Part shown: piece after piece, positions 25,720 to 34,726 of the stretch
Position numbering within the stretch: position 1 is the first letter of the stretch
Layout of the letters: each line of letters opens with the position of its first letter
Assembly: GCF_002975405.1 (NCBI RefSeq)
Contig: NZ_PCPS01000002.1
Span: 434,001-498,000, forward strand
DNA: 64,000 nt
Source: Arthrobacter sp. MYb229
GTDB lineage: Bacteria > Actinomycetota > Actinomycetes > Actinomycetales > Micrococcaceae
Reading direction: 5' to 3'
The notes under the pieces: generated by a model
What the model was told of the DNA's origin: nothing
Database searches by the model: none
The model's input: only the letters and a program-made list of their open reading frames with translations
Program-made: the position numbers and the translations under genes

Positions 25720-26709
25720 ATGAGTCTTGATGTAGTCTCCCTTCTTCGCGAATTGGATTTCCGTATCGATGGAGGAACTGAGGAGCGGTCGTGGTTGCTG
25801 CGCTCGCCGGAGAACGCAATCTTTTCAGTGGCGATGGTGCCTTCGGCGGAACGAGTCTCTGCGCGCACCATTCGTAACTTTATTGCTCATCAAGGTTCTC
25901 CGGTACGTCCCCTGTTTGCGGGCCGCACAGCCACCGATGGTGTTCTTGAACAAGCTCGGGCCGGGCAGGTTGATGTGCTCACGGAGCATCCGCTGCAGCT
26001 GATCCTCAAAGGCACAGTTTTCACTCCTGAGGCTTTCGAACAGGCCACTCCTGTTCAGCGGAAGAGCTCGCGCAGAATGGCGTGGGGGCGTTGGGCCATC
26101 GAACGGTGCCTTTTGTTGGCTGATACGCCAATGCATCAGTCGGAGATCGCAGGGTATGCGGGTGTGAGCCAGCAGATGGTATCGCGCGTTTGCAAGAATC
26201 TCGGCCCTCTGGTCACTAGCACCATTGACGGTGTGGAAGCTCAGAAGCCGGTAAAACTACTAGAACGGTGGGCGGCAGCTTACCCTGGGGCGGGTGGGCA
26301 GCAATTTGGCTGGTACAGCTTGGACCCCATTGTTAAGCAAACTCTGAACGCTGTTGAAGAAGCACGCTTGCTCGACGTGCATCCGTTGGTGAGTGGGGAC
26401 GTGGCAGCTGACCGGCTGATGCCGTGGAAACTCCCTACCCGCGGTCGGATCTACGTCGACAGCCCGATCGACTTATCAGGCCGTGGCTTTGTCGCTGCCC
26501 CGTTAGAAGAAGCCACACTCATCACCTGCATCCCCGATGATCCAACTACTTGGCGTCTGACCGAGATAGGAGCTTTTCCCATATATGAGGACCTGGATCT
26601 TGCCGATGCGGCTCTGGTCTACTGGGATGTCCTGAACAGCAACGACGTTGACAGCCGCGAGGCTGCGGAACAGCTCGCTGCTCTGATCACCACGGCTCTT
26701 TCGCTATGA
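25720..26709 (+). CDS. AbiEi/MenA-like antitoxin-regulator
   Basis: This 329-residue protein has a winged-helix-like region in the middle (MHQSEIAGYAGVSQQMVSRV, CKNLGPLVTSTIDG). It is directly followed, with a 4-base overlap, by an AbiEii/MenT-type nucleotidyltransferase. In such pairs the upstream gene encodes a DNA-binding antitoxin that represses the operon. I infer that role; the sequence itself has no strong match that I can recall. ATG 25720 is chosen because GGTGGTGGG lies just upstream. It is long for an AbiEi antitoxin (usually about 200-280 residues). Confidence 0.6.
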   Translation: MSLDVVSLLRELDFRIDGGTEERSWLLRSPENAIFSVAMVPSAERVSARTIRNFIAHQGSPVRPLFAGRTATDGVLEQARAGQVDVLTEHPLQLILKGTVFTPEAFEQATPVQRKSSRRMAWGRWAIERCLLLADTPMHQSEIAGYAGVSQQMVSRVCKNLGPLVTSTIDGVEAQKPVKLLERWAAAYPGAGGQQFGWYSLDPIVKQTLNAVEEARLLDVHPLVSGDVAADRLMPWKLPTRGRIYVDSPIDLSGRGFVAAPLEEATLITCIPDDPTTWRLTEIGAFPIYEDLDLADAALVYWDVLNSNDVDSREAAEQLAALITTALSL

Positions 26710-27485
26710 CCAAGCCGCACAAGATCTACGCCCTCGCTACGAGTGCCGCTGACGCCCTGGGGTACCGGGGGCAAAAGGCTGTTGCTGAGGCGGCCGAAGG
26801 CAACGACTACCGGATCGTGGGTGGGCACATGGTGCGTCTGCTGCTGCATGTTTATCCCGCCGCAAACGCGGTCCCTCGATCAACGACAGATGCCGATACT
26901 GCCATCGGCAGTCTGGAAATCGCAGCCCCTATGATCAGGAACTTCCTCGCCCAAAACTTCACTAAACAAGGAGGGAACCTGTTCTACCAGGAACTCGCTC
27001 CAGAACAACGAGTAGAGATCAACCTTCTCGCTCCACGCACCGGCAATGCGCCTGGTATTCGTCCACAAACCGTTCCAGGCGTTGGCCAAATTGATACCCT
27101 GATCGAACTGGCCTATGTCTTCAACCACCCACCGCTGATCATTGACGTCGAAGCCGACCTGGGCGACGGAGAAACCCTGAACTACCAGACCCGCATTCCC
27201 AACCTTGAAGAAGCTCTTGTCCTCAAAGCCTTTGCCTGGAGCGAACGCCGAAAAGACAAGGATCTTGCTGACTTGAACACGCTGCTTGAGATTCGTGAAG
27301 CCCACCCAGAAGTACCTTGGCGTCTCAACGAGTCGAACCTCATTGGATTCCGCAAAGACACCGTGCGGATTCTGCAACCGTTGACCGGTGCGCTCTCAAA
27401 AAAACGCACGCGCTTCCCGGTGCCCGAGGCTCTGGACAAGCTTCGCTTCGCTGCCCTGATAACCAAACATTGCACCCCTCGCTAA
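26706..27485 (+). CDS. AbiEii/MenT-family nucleotidyltransferase toxin
   Basis: This 259-residue protein has the GSxxxDxD-like signature of DUF1814 nucleotidyltransferases: IVGGHMVRLLLHVYP followed by RSTTDADTAI. VLKAFAWSERRKDKDLADLN is the conserved lysine-KDxxD segment. AbiEii and MenT toxins transfer nucleotides to tRNA acceptor ends or other targets and block growth, giving phage resistance by abortive infection. It overlaps the upstream regulator by 4 bases (ATGA). It lies in a region of broken genes and toxin-antitoxin remains. Confidence 0.78.
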   Translation: MTKPHKIYALATSAADALGYRGQKAVAEAAEGNDYRIVGGHMVRLLLHVYPAANAVPRSTTDADTAIGSLEIAAPMIRNFLAQNFTKQGGNLFYQELAPEQRVEINLLAPRTGNAPGIRPQTVPGVGQIDTLIELAYVFNHPPLIIDVEADLGDGETLNYQTRIPNLEEALVLKAFAWSERRKDKDLADLNTLLEIREAHPEVPWRLNESNLIGFRKDTVRILQPLTGALSKKRTRFPVPEALDKLRFAALITKHCTPR

Positions 27486-27561
27486 GAACCCACTATGACC
27501 AATCAATTTGTAGAGTTCGCTGGTTGTGCGGGAAAACTGAACAGAACCTCGAGTTTGAAGG

Positions 27562-27911
27562 TCAGAGCCCGTTGATTCTGCGTTGCCGTTTGGCCTCAGC
27601 AGAGTTGAAATAATCCTTGCTGTTGTAGCGGCGGTTGAAGTCTTTGAGATCAGGCATGCTAAAGAATCCTGGTGGAAGATTAGCCAAGGATCCCAAGCGC
27701 CGACAAATTTTCTCAACCAGTCTTCAACATCCTTCATCCGCTGTTTGAGCGGAACTCGCATCGCTATGTCCCCGCCTTTCGCTGAGAACGCGCTGGAAAT
27801 ATAGACCAGTGACTGCGCATTCATCCATCCTGCAATATCAGGTAGAAGTTCCACCTTCTGCCGAAATTTCAGTTTGCGATACTGGAGCGGAGAAGTCGTT
27901 TCACACTTCAT
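27562..27911 (-). pseudogene. Broken hypothetical gene
   Basis: From ATG 27911 the minus strand encodes PDIAGWMNAQSLVYISSAFS and MKDVEDWLRKFVGAWDPW. The coding signal then moves to another frame, ending MPDLKDFNRRYNSKDYFN and SAEAKRQRRINGL before TGA 27562-27564. One frameshift at about 27690 would join the two into a roughly 115-residue protein. I do not recognise the family. Confidence 0.45.
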
Positions 27912-28395
27912 CAGGCAAGCAGAACCGGCAAAGATCTCATCGTCTGGGTGCCTGCAACTGAGTTGCGAGCTGAAGCTACGAGGTCGCTGAGGACCAAGAC
28001 GGTGGCTTATGAGGCGCTAGGGCTGGTTGCTGGTTGCTGGTTCGAATTCGAGGGCTCCCATGGCTCGACTGCCAGTGTAGGCAAGACGCTCAAGAACGGA
28101 CACACTTTTTGGGTCGGCTCCTCGGCGTGCCATTTCAGCATTGATGATCGCATCGCTGAACCAACCAAGAATTACCTCAAAGTGCATCGGGAAGTGTAAA
28201 TCGTTTTGAGCTGACCAATCCAACTGTGAAGGGCTTGGTCATGAAGGGATCGACGGTGTTGAATGTGCGGAGTTCACGTCCGACGCTGCCTGCCAATGGT
28301 ATTCATGAAGTTGCTCATTCATGGGTGGGGGATTCGTTTGGCCTTTGATGAGAAGGAACCAGAAAGTAGCAACCACGCCACTCCGATCTGACTCT
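27912..28395. other. Interval with a HipA relic, otherwise unassigned
   Basis: Apart from the HipA-like fragment at 28017-28223, no gene is recognised. TTGCTGG is repeated in tandem at about 28024-28037. The sequence from 28224 to 28395 has only short open frames. Confidence 0.45.
28017..28223 (-). pseudogene. HipA-type toxin kinase, N-terminal fragment
   Basis: The frame reads FEVILGWFSDAIINAEMARR, GADPKSVSVLERLAYTGSRA and MGALEFEPATSNQ. In intact HipA-family proteins of the larger group the pattern WGxxxxxxxxARRGxDPxxVSxLDRLAYxGxRGMGALEYEP precedes the kinase domain. Here it stops directly after EFEPA, and neither the HipB partner nor the kinase core is present. The relic is non-functional. 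Confidence 0.6.
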
Positions 28396-30840
28396 TTACA
28401 GCGTATCTAGTGCGGGCTGCGAGCGATCACCGTCCCTGACGATGATCTTGAAACCCTTCTTGACGATGACCCTGTGCCTACGACGGGCCATATGCGCGAA
28501 GACGGGAACCTCCACATCAACGAAGTCGTGGATGCGGATCACTCGCTGCGCGTCATCGGTACGCTGAATGCGTCCAATCAGCTGCTCGATCTTGCCCTTA
28601 AAACTCGCCGGGGAGACCATGAACAAGGTGTCCAGGGTCGGCAAATTGAATCCTTCTCCAGCAATCTTGTCCGAAGCCACCACCACGTAGGAACCCCCTG
28701 CCTTCTCCACCTCTGCCAGTTGCGCGCTGATTGCTTGACGCTCCTTCTTGCTGAGTTTGCCGTGAAGTTCGATCACCGGGGTGGTGGTGCCCGAATTTTT
28801 GATGAGTTCAACAAGGTTGTGGATCTGTCCGGTTCGATTGGAAAGTACTAGGCAGTGTCGCTTCTCATTTAGCTCCGAGAGCACGAGATCAGCCACCTGT
28901 TGGTTGCGCCCCTGGTCGTGGGCGATCTCGTTATATAGCTCCTGCAATCCGGAGCCGTCGGTTTCCTGGGCTTCCGGCTCGAAGGGTGTTTCATGGACAT
29001 GCAGTTCACGCGTGGCAGCCAGTGGGGTCCCGGCGTCATGGCGGATGGGCCCGCATTGCATAGTGATTAGGCTATTGAGCTCGTCTGCCCGGTAGGGTGT
29101 TGCCGTGAGTCCAACCCAGAATCCTGCCTTGATCTTCTCGACGGCAGCCAGGGTAGAAGGTGCGGCGACCGAATGGCATTCGTCGATGATGATCTGGCCA
29201 TAGCCAGTGAGCGTTTGGGGATCGGCGTTGCGGCCTCGTAGCGACTGCATCATGACAAGGTCCACCTTCCCGCTAAGCTTTCGTTGGCCATCACCAAGCT
29301 GTCCGATCAATTGTGGATCCAGGCCCAGGAAATTCTGCAGGCTCTCGCGCCACTGGCCCAGCAACTGTGTGTTGTTTACCAAGATTGCGGTGGGTACTTG
29401 GCGCTGTGCAATCAATGCGCAGGCGATGACGGTCTTTCCGGACCCGGTGGGCGCGACGATAACTCCTTCGCGGTGAGGCAGGATGGAGTCGAGCATCTCT
29501 TGTTGTTCCGCGCGTAGCTCACCCTGGAATGGCTGCTCCAGCTTGGTTCGAGGCTTGCGCGGATAGTTGACCTTCACCGTGAAACCGGCGGTGCGCAAAA
29601 TCTTGATGGCTTCGTCGGTGACGCCTCGTGGCAAGAGCAATTCTTCCTCGGTGTGACTGAAACATTGGATCAGACGTGGAAACCCGTACGTGCTCATGCG
29701 TTGCGCTTGCCTACGGTAGAACTCGGGGTTAGCCTGACACGCCAGATGCTTGAGCTCGGTAATCACGGCGCTGGGCAACACCGGCAGCGGGATGTGCAGT
29801 TGGGCTTCGCGCAGCACTCGAATCGGCTGGTTTTTGACCAGACCTCGCAAACTAGCACGGGGACGACGCGGTGCTGGTTCGCTGGCCGAAAGCTTGGGAC
29901 CGACGCTCACGTTGCCCAATTCTTTTAAGTAATCCACCACCGCATTGGCGCTCGCCGGCACTACCTGATCCAACGCCGAGAAATAGTCTGGCAATGGTTC
30001 AAAGGTTTCCGGGTCAACAAACACCGTTCGCCCTTGTGCACGGGCTGTTCCTTCCAACGGCAACGCGATGAGGTTGCCCAGCCTGTTGGCGCCCGGAGAC
30101 TTGACCGGCAACGTGTCCTGCGAAGGGAAGAGACGGTCATAACTTTCCAAGGGCAGACCGGTACGGTATTCCATGGCGCTTCGAATAATTCCGGCGCCCA
30201 TGGCCCTGGCTTGAATTGCGGGGATGCGCTCGGTGAAGAAGATCCATATATGTGCCCCTTGACCCGATCGCGAAATCTCCACGAGGTTATCAAATCCAGC
30301 ACCACGTGCTGCCGCCGCATAGGCGGTGGCATCCGCCTTCCATTCACCCTTATCAAAGTCGCACACCAGTAGGTAACAATGGTCATCATCCATCAATGGA
30401 TACAGGCCAACGTGATAAGGATGAGTTCCTTCGGGAGTGGGCTTCAGATGCTGATAAATCACATCATCGCTCAGCGGCAACAAATCGGACTTGGCGACGT
30501 CCTTGGGGCTAACCCAGCTCTTTGTCTTCGGTCCCCAACCTTTCTTGCCAGTCTTGGCACTGAACCAGCTTGTCGCAAATGCATCGGTCCGACCGCGGAA
30601 CCGAGAACGGAAGAGTTGTAGTTTGTCCGCTGCTGATGACAAGTGAGTAATCGTAGAGGTGACTGTGGTAGCAGCTGGGATAGCTGGCAGCTGCATGGGT
30701 GCGGGCGCTGGTGCCGGCGCAACAATCGAGGATTCGAGTGCCGACAGGTCTGCACGCACCAGATGAAGCTGGTGCTCCAAGGCAGCGACGCGTTGTTTGA
30801 GCCGCGCGACCTGATTGCTAATGTCATCCTGAGCTGGCAC
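28396..30840 (-). CDS. TOTE-type primase-helicase (AEP domain fused to SF2 helicase)
   Basis: This 814-residue protein has four parts. Residues 5-45 form a coiled coil (VARLKQRVAALEHQLHLVRA). Residues about 70-320 are an archaeo-eukaryotic primase domain of the TOTE conflict-system type, with CDFDKGEW near 162 as the metal-binding DxD and SRSGQGAHIWIFF near 195 as the SxH motif. Residues about 440-800 are a superfamily 2 helicase: APTGSGKT near 463, DECHS near 553, LTATPYR, and QLIGRIQRT near 755. A linker of basic residues joins primase and helicase. GTG 30840 has AGGAGA upstream. Likely role is conflict/defence against foreign replicons. Confidence 0.82.
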   Translation of the reverse strand: MPAQDDISNQVARLKQRVAALEHQLHLVRADLSALESSIVAPAPAPAPMQLPAIPAATTVTSTITHLSSAADKLQLFRSRFRGRTDAFATSWFSAKTGKKGWGPKTKSWVSPKDVAKSDLLPLSDDVIYQHLKPTPEGTHPYHVGLYPLMDDDHCYLLVCDFDKGEWKADATAYAAAARGAGFDNLVEISRSGQGAHIWIFFTERIPAIQARAMGAGIIRSAMEYRTGLPLESYDRLFPSQDTLPVKSPGANRLGNLIALPLEGTARAQGRTVFVDPETFEPLPDYFSALDQVVPASANAVVDYLKELGNVSVGPKLSASEPAPRRPRASLRGLVKNQPIRVLREAQLHIPLPVLPSAVITELKHLACQANPEFYRRQAQRMSTYGFPRLIQCFSHTEEELLLPRGVTDEAIKILRTAGFTVKVNYPRKPRTKLEQPFQGELRAEQQEMLDSILPHREGVIVAPTGSGKTVIACALIAQRQVPTAILVNNTQLLGQWRESLQNFLGLDPQLIGQLGDGQRKLSGKVDLVMMQSLRGRNADPQTLTGYGQIIIDECHSVAAPSTLAAVEKIKAGFWVGLTATPYRADELNSLITMQCGPIRHDAGTPLAATRELHVHETPFEPEAQETDGSGLQELYNEIAHDQGRNQQVADLVLSELNEKRHCLVLSNRTGQIHNLVELIKNSGTTTPVIELHGKLSKKERQAISAQLAEVEKAGGSYVVVASDKIAGEGFNLPTLDTLFMVSPASFKGKIEQLIGRIQRTDDAQRVIRIHDFVDVEVPVFAHMARRRHRVIVKKGFKIIVRDGDRSQPALDTL

Positions 30841-30910
30841 AGACGATCTCCTGGTGGAACGAACCTTTCTACATGAGCATAACCAGTGTCGTACCTACTA
30901 ATCGGCAAGA

Positions 30911-30928
30911 AGTACACTGCGCTGTACT
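30911..30928. promoter_or_regulatory. Palindrome upstream of the primase-helicase gene
   Basis: AGTACA and TGTACT are perfect 6-base arms around CTGCGC, 71-88 bases upstream of the GTG start on the minus strand. Position fits an operator or promoter element for the primase-helicase; no regulator gene is adjacent. Confidence 0.4.
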
Positions 30929-31062
30929 GTATTGGTTGCGCGGTTGTCGCTGAGGGGAAGAATTTTGGCCGTACTTGATAGCACGCGGTCAACGTGAACT
31001 TCCCTGTTTCTTGAGGTCTAAAGGCGATGAAATACCCCCGTTAGCTGACGGCCGGTTCTGCC

Positions 31063-32724
31063 CTAGCGAGGCTCGATCACGGCCGTTTCGACGGTGTCCA
31101 ACCTCGGGTGCAGATGGTCTTCGTGTTCAACCACTCCCGTGACCCAGCTGATCACCAGCCCGTCCTCGGTGTCCTCGAGGATGGCCAGATTGTTATCGAA
31201 CCACGGCCCCTTGATGCCGTCCCAGCGAAAGGGCGGGTCCGGCACGTGAGCCCTGCGCGCCATCCAAGCCCCGAACGGGACGGCAGGCCCCAAGGCCAAG
31301 GCTGCGGCAAAGTAGCGTATAAACCGGGGCAGTGGGTTGCGGATGGGCGAACACACAGCTTGCAGGATCCTGCTCCCGTTCTCGCGTTCGACCTCGGAGA
31401 CGTAGGAGAAGTGCACGTCTCCGGAGAGGAACGTGACGGACGCCGGGGCGGGGCCGCGCTGCCCATCGGCGACCTCGGTGGCCCACCGTGCCACGTCCTG
31501 GAAGCTTTTTTGGAACGCCGCCCAATGCTCAAGGTCCACGGCCCGGCGCAGTCGTTCGCCGAGCCACGCCCGGGCCGGGCCGCGTTCCCCGGAGGAGTAG
31601 ACCTCGTTCCACGCTTCCACGTGATGCAGGCCCATGGGCAGCAGGAAGGGCAGTGAGGTAGCGATCAGCAGGTGGCGGAATCCGCCTTGCATGTGCTCAT
31701 CGAGCCACGCATTTTCCGGTGGATCGAGCAGGGCACGCGCTTCGGGGTCGAGGCTGCGGGCGGCACGGGAGTCCACCACGATCAGCCGCACCGTATCCCA
31801 GTCGCGGCAGTAGCTGAAGCTGTATTCTTCCGGTGCGGCATCGACGCGCTCGGCGAACCGGTCCAAGTCGGCAGTGATATCCAATTCTTCGGGACCGGTG
31901 TGGGAAGCGATGAGTTGCCACAGTGGATCTGCAGCCCGTTTCTCGGGGGAGAGATTGCCGAGGTGCTGGTAGATCCAATACGAGCCGAGGCCCGCAACAA
32001 TGCGTTCGTGCCACCAGCTGGTCTGCTCCATGTCCTGCTTCCAACTGCGCGAGGAGTTCCAATCGTCGCGGATGTCGTGGTCGTCGAAAATCATGGCGCT
32101 GGGCAGGGTGGAAAGAAGCCAGCGGTTGGCCGGGTCCGACCAGGCCAACCGGTACAGATGGGCGTATTCCTCAAAGTCCTTCAGCTCCGCCCCGGGTTCC
32201 TCGCTGATATCGCGCCGGCTGGCGATGAACTCGCGCATCTGCTCACTGGTGGAGTCCGCATACACCTGGTCCCCGAGGAAGAGCATCAGATCCGGCCACG
32301 GTCCGTGCTCCGGGCCCGCCATGGACAGGGCATAGGCGCGCATCGCGTCCACCCCGTGCTTGCGGTTGCCCGGCGCGTCGTGCGGAACGCTGGTGCGGCA
32401 GGACCCGAAGGCCAGCCGGGGATTCTTGGCGGGGTCGATGGTGGCGATCATCGATTCGGGGAAGCCATCCTCGCGCGGCCAGACCGGTTTCCCATCCAGA
32501 TGCACACTGTAGGGATTGACGCTTCCAATCTCCAGCCCGCTCACCTGAACCAACGCATAGTGGTGGCCGTGGGCAGCAAAAGTCGGCGCACTCCAGCTGG
32601 ATCCACCGCAACGGACCTCGACGGTGCCAGGCCGCGCGGTTTCCACCCAGATGCTGGCGCAGCTGGCATCCACGTAGCGCAGCATCGGGCCAAGCACTAG
32701 GTCCTGATCGCTTTGCTGGCTCAT
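31063..32724 (-). CDS. PhoD-like metallophosphatase
   Basis: This 553-residue protein belongs to the PhoD/alkaline phosphatase D metallophosphatase family. LAFGSCRTSV, MLFLGDQVYAD, SAMIFDDHDIRDDW and FLSGDVHFSYVSEV hold the metal-binding aspartates, asparagine-equivalent and histidines. Secreted PhoD has a Tat signal; none is present here, so this is a cytoplasmic phosphodiesterase/phosphatase-like member. An N-terminal fibronectin-like region (residues 1-95) precedes the catalytic domain, as in relatives. ATG 32724 has AGGAAGGG upstream and is preferred over a longer frame. It is divergent from the SRPBCC gene. Confidence 0.82.
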   Translation of the reverse strand: MSQQSDQDLVLGPMLRYVDASCASIWVETARPGTVEVRCGGSSWSAPTFAAHGHHYALVQVSGLEIGSVNPYSVHLDGKPVWPREDGFPESMIATIDPAKNPRLAFGSCRTSVPHDAPGNRKHGVDAMRAYALSMAGPEHGPWPDLMLFLGDQVYADSTSEQMREFIASRRDISEEPGAELKDFEEYAHLYRLAWSDPANRWLLSTLPSAMIFDDHDIRDDWNSSRSWKQDMEQTSWWHERIVAGLGSYWIYQHLGNLSPEKRAADPLWQLIASHTGPEELDITADLDRFAERVDAAPEEYSFSYCRDWDTVRLIVVDSRAARSLDPEARALLDPPENAWLDEHMQGGFRHLLIATSLPFLLPMGLHHVEAWNEVYSSGERGPARAWLGERLRRAVDLEHWAAFQKSFQDVARWATEVADGQRGPAPASVTFLSGDVHFSYVSEVERENGSRILQAVCSPIRNPLPRFIRYFAAALALGPAVPFGAWMARRAHVPDPPFRWDGIKGPWFDNNLAILEDTEDGLVISWVTGVVEHEDHLHPRLDTVETAVIEPR

Positions 32725-32831
32725 CGGTTTCCCTTCCTGGAGGTGCAGGTCAACCAAGAATGGCACAACAACATCGTGGGGGATAGGCCCGGCTGCCGGG
32801 CAGAGGATCAGTTCCTGCATAGGATGGGCAG

Positions 32832-33278
32832 ATGAGCCCATCCCCGTATCTGCAAACCCGCCGCCGCCTCGTGGCCGCTTCGCCTTCAGAGATCTTCGAA
32901 CTGCTCACCGATCCGGCCATGCACCCGGTCATCGACGGCTCCGGAACGGTGCGGGCCTCGACCGCGAAGGAAGGCAAGCTCAGCCTAGGCAGTGAGTTCG
33001 GCATGCAGATGCGCCTGGGTGTCCCATACCGGATCAGCAATACCGTGGTGGAATTCGAGCATGACCGGCAGATCGCCTGGCGGCACTTCAGTGGGCATCG
33101 GTGGCGCTACCAGCTGGAAGCTGCAGGGTCAGGAACCATGGTCAGCGAAACCTGGGACGCGAGCCGGGTGCGGCACCAATGGCTGCTGCGCCTGATGGGC
33201 TTCACCCGGAGCACCGGTCCCAATATGGAACGCACCCTGGAACGGCTGGCAGCGCAGTTCCCCGAGACCGCCGAGTAA
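32832..33278 (+). CDS. SRPBCC-family protein
   Basis: This 148-residue START/Bet v1-like protein begins with the typical strand and loop (YLQTRRRLVAASPSEIFELL, then TDPAMHPVIDGSG). It ends with a long helix (STGPNMERTLERLAAQF) that closes the ligand cavity. Ligand is unknown; members bind lipids or act as toxin-like polyketide cyclases. TAGGAT at 32820-32825 ends 6 bases before the ATG, suggesting a leaderless transcript; no ribosome site is seen. It is divergent from the PhoD-like gene by 107 bases. Confidence 0.78.
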   Translation: MSPSPYLQTRRRLVAASPSEIFELLTDPAMHPVIDGSGTVRASTAKEGKLSLGSEFGMQMRLGVPYRISNTVVEFEHDRQIAWRHFSGHRWRYQLEAAGSGTMVSETWDASRVRHQWLLRLMGFTRSTGPNMERTLERLAAQFPETAE

Positions 33279-33470
33279 GGGCGCTTTGCGCTGAGCAGCT
33301 CGTCGATGACGAGGCAAAACACCGTGCAGCGCCACGCCTCACCGTGCTCATCGGCGGTCCGCTGGGAAACGCTGGCATCCGTAGCGGATCAACCCGTGAT
33401 TCTCCACGGTCGTGGCTGCACTGCTGGCCGTCGACTCCAAGAAACGTCTGCCGGCTCCACAGCTGGGGGC

Positions 33471-33758
33471 GGCACAAACACCTACGCCTGGGCCTGCTAT
33501 TCGGACTCGACCGCGCTCCTCAGCGCCCGCGGATTCGCCGAGAACGCATTCGCACCCTTCGCCATGGACGCCGAATTCGACCGGGCTCTGGCATTATTCG
33601 ACCTGAACTTCTTGTTGTTGGTGGGCCTGTGGATCATGGTGGTCGTGGTGACGGCCCGGACCGCCGGGCGCCAGCCTGGGATGCGGCGATAGTGGCCCTA
33701 GCCCCCGGGGATCATCCTGGCGGCGACGATCAACATGGGAATGATGAAGAGCAACTAG
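33471..33758 (+). pseudogene. Fragment of a GT87/DUF2029-type membrane protein
   Basis: The translation reads TNTYAWACYSDSTALLSARG, FAENAFAPFAMDAEF, then FDLNFLLLVGLWIMVVVVTA RTAGRQPGMRR. After a frameshift it gives ALAPGIILAATINMGMM. The CYSDxxxLxxxRGF segment, the helix before RTAGRxP, and ALAPGxxLAATINWDxL are all typical of the actinobacterial GT87 mannosyltransferase-like family. Here the pieces are compressed and out of frame, and the rest is missing. Confidence 0.5.
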
Positions 33759-34726
33759 CCGTCTTCTTCCGAGACAAGAGACTTTTGTCGTTTTCAGAAG
33801 GCAACAGCACTGCGATGCGTCGTCCTTTTGGCGGAAGGAGCATTTGGATAGCCGCGTGGCGCACAAGTGCAATTTCAAGAATTTGCGTCCTCAGTGACCC
33901 GGCATAGAAGGAAACATATAGTCTTTTGGAGCGAGCGAATTGTCGCTGCTAAGGCGAATTCACATTAGCAGCGATAATTTCAAAGCGTTCAATCAGCTAC
34001 GCAGCAGAACCATTGGTCCGTTGAAATCTACGTGGCTCCGCAATGGAGCATGCCAATGGCCGGTCTCCCTGGCCGACCGATGACGCAAAGATAGAACGAA
34101 CGCTCTTATCAGGCGTTGCAGCGTTTTCTGAAATCAAACAAGCCGCGAGATCTTGCTGGGGTACAGAAACTCCTGCGTCGTTACCGCGAACATTACAATC
34201 AGCGTCGTCCTCATCAATCCTCGAACCAGGCCACACCGCAAACTGCAGGTAGCTTCTGGAGCATACGCCGGCTACTGAGCCGATACCGTTAGTAGCGTTG
34301 GCGGCCAAAGCTGTCGAATACCTCATGGAACGCAGGCTGGGACGTATTGGGGTGAATCGGGCCGACATTGTTGTTTCGGAGACAGGAAACATCCTGGGAG
34401 ACTTGAGCTTCATGAAGAGTACGGCGCTGTAATTGAAAGTAATCATTTGTTGATGGAAGTCACCACCAGCAACTGTTAGACCTACTACAAAGGGAGACAG
34501 TTTTTTACCGTCAACTTTTGCATAGTTTCGATTCGTACGGACGATCACCGAATAAGAATTAATATTGTCTGACCCCGACACCGCTGAAATCGTCCTACGG
34601 TTCCCGCTTCCATGAATCGATAATCCATGGATCTGGTGGAGCGGAATGTGTTTCCGTCTGGACAGACCGATAGGATCACAACTATCGGAAGTCGCGATTT
34701 GAGATCTACGTCAGAGGAGAATTAGC
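33759..34726. other. Unassigned interval upstream of the NUDIX-helicase genes
   Basis: No intact gene is recognised in these 968 bases. A plus-strand frame ending at TAA 34430-34432 reads VALAAKAVEYLMERRLGRIG, then VNRADIVVSETGNILGDL. It looks like the C-terminus of a real protein, but it is closed upstream by a stop near 34250 and I do not know the family. Base composition becomes visibly more A/T-rich from here to about 39.5 kb. Confidence 0.45.
34667..34688. promoter_or_regulatory. Palindrome overlapping the probable promoter of the NUDIX-helicase operon
   Basis: CCGATAG (34667-34673) and CTATCGG (34682-34688) are perfect 7-base arms around GATCACAA. TAGGAT (34671-34676), a plausible -10 hexamer, lies inside the left arm, 50 bases before the TTG start. 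The arrangement fits a repressor site blocking the promoter. Confidence 0.5.

Noticed and set aside
28024-28037. CRISPR or tandem-repeat array
   Set aside because: Only two copies of a 7-base unit; no regularly spaced repeats were seen anywhere in the window.
31672-32700. 342-codon plus-strand frame opposite the PhoD-like gene
   Set aside because: The minus strand has all metallophosphatase motifs; the plus-strand product has none.
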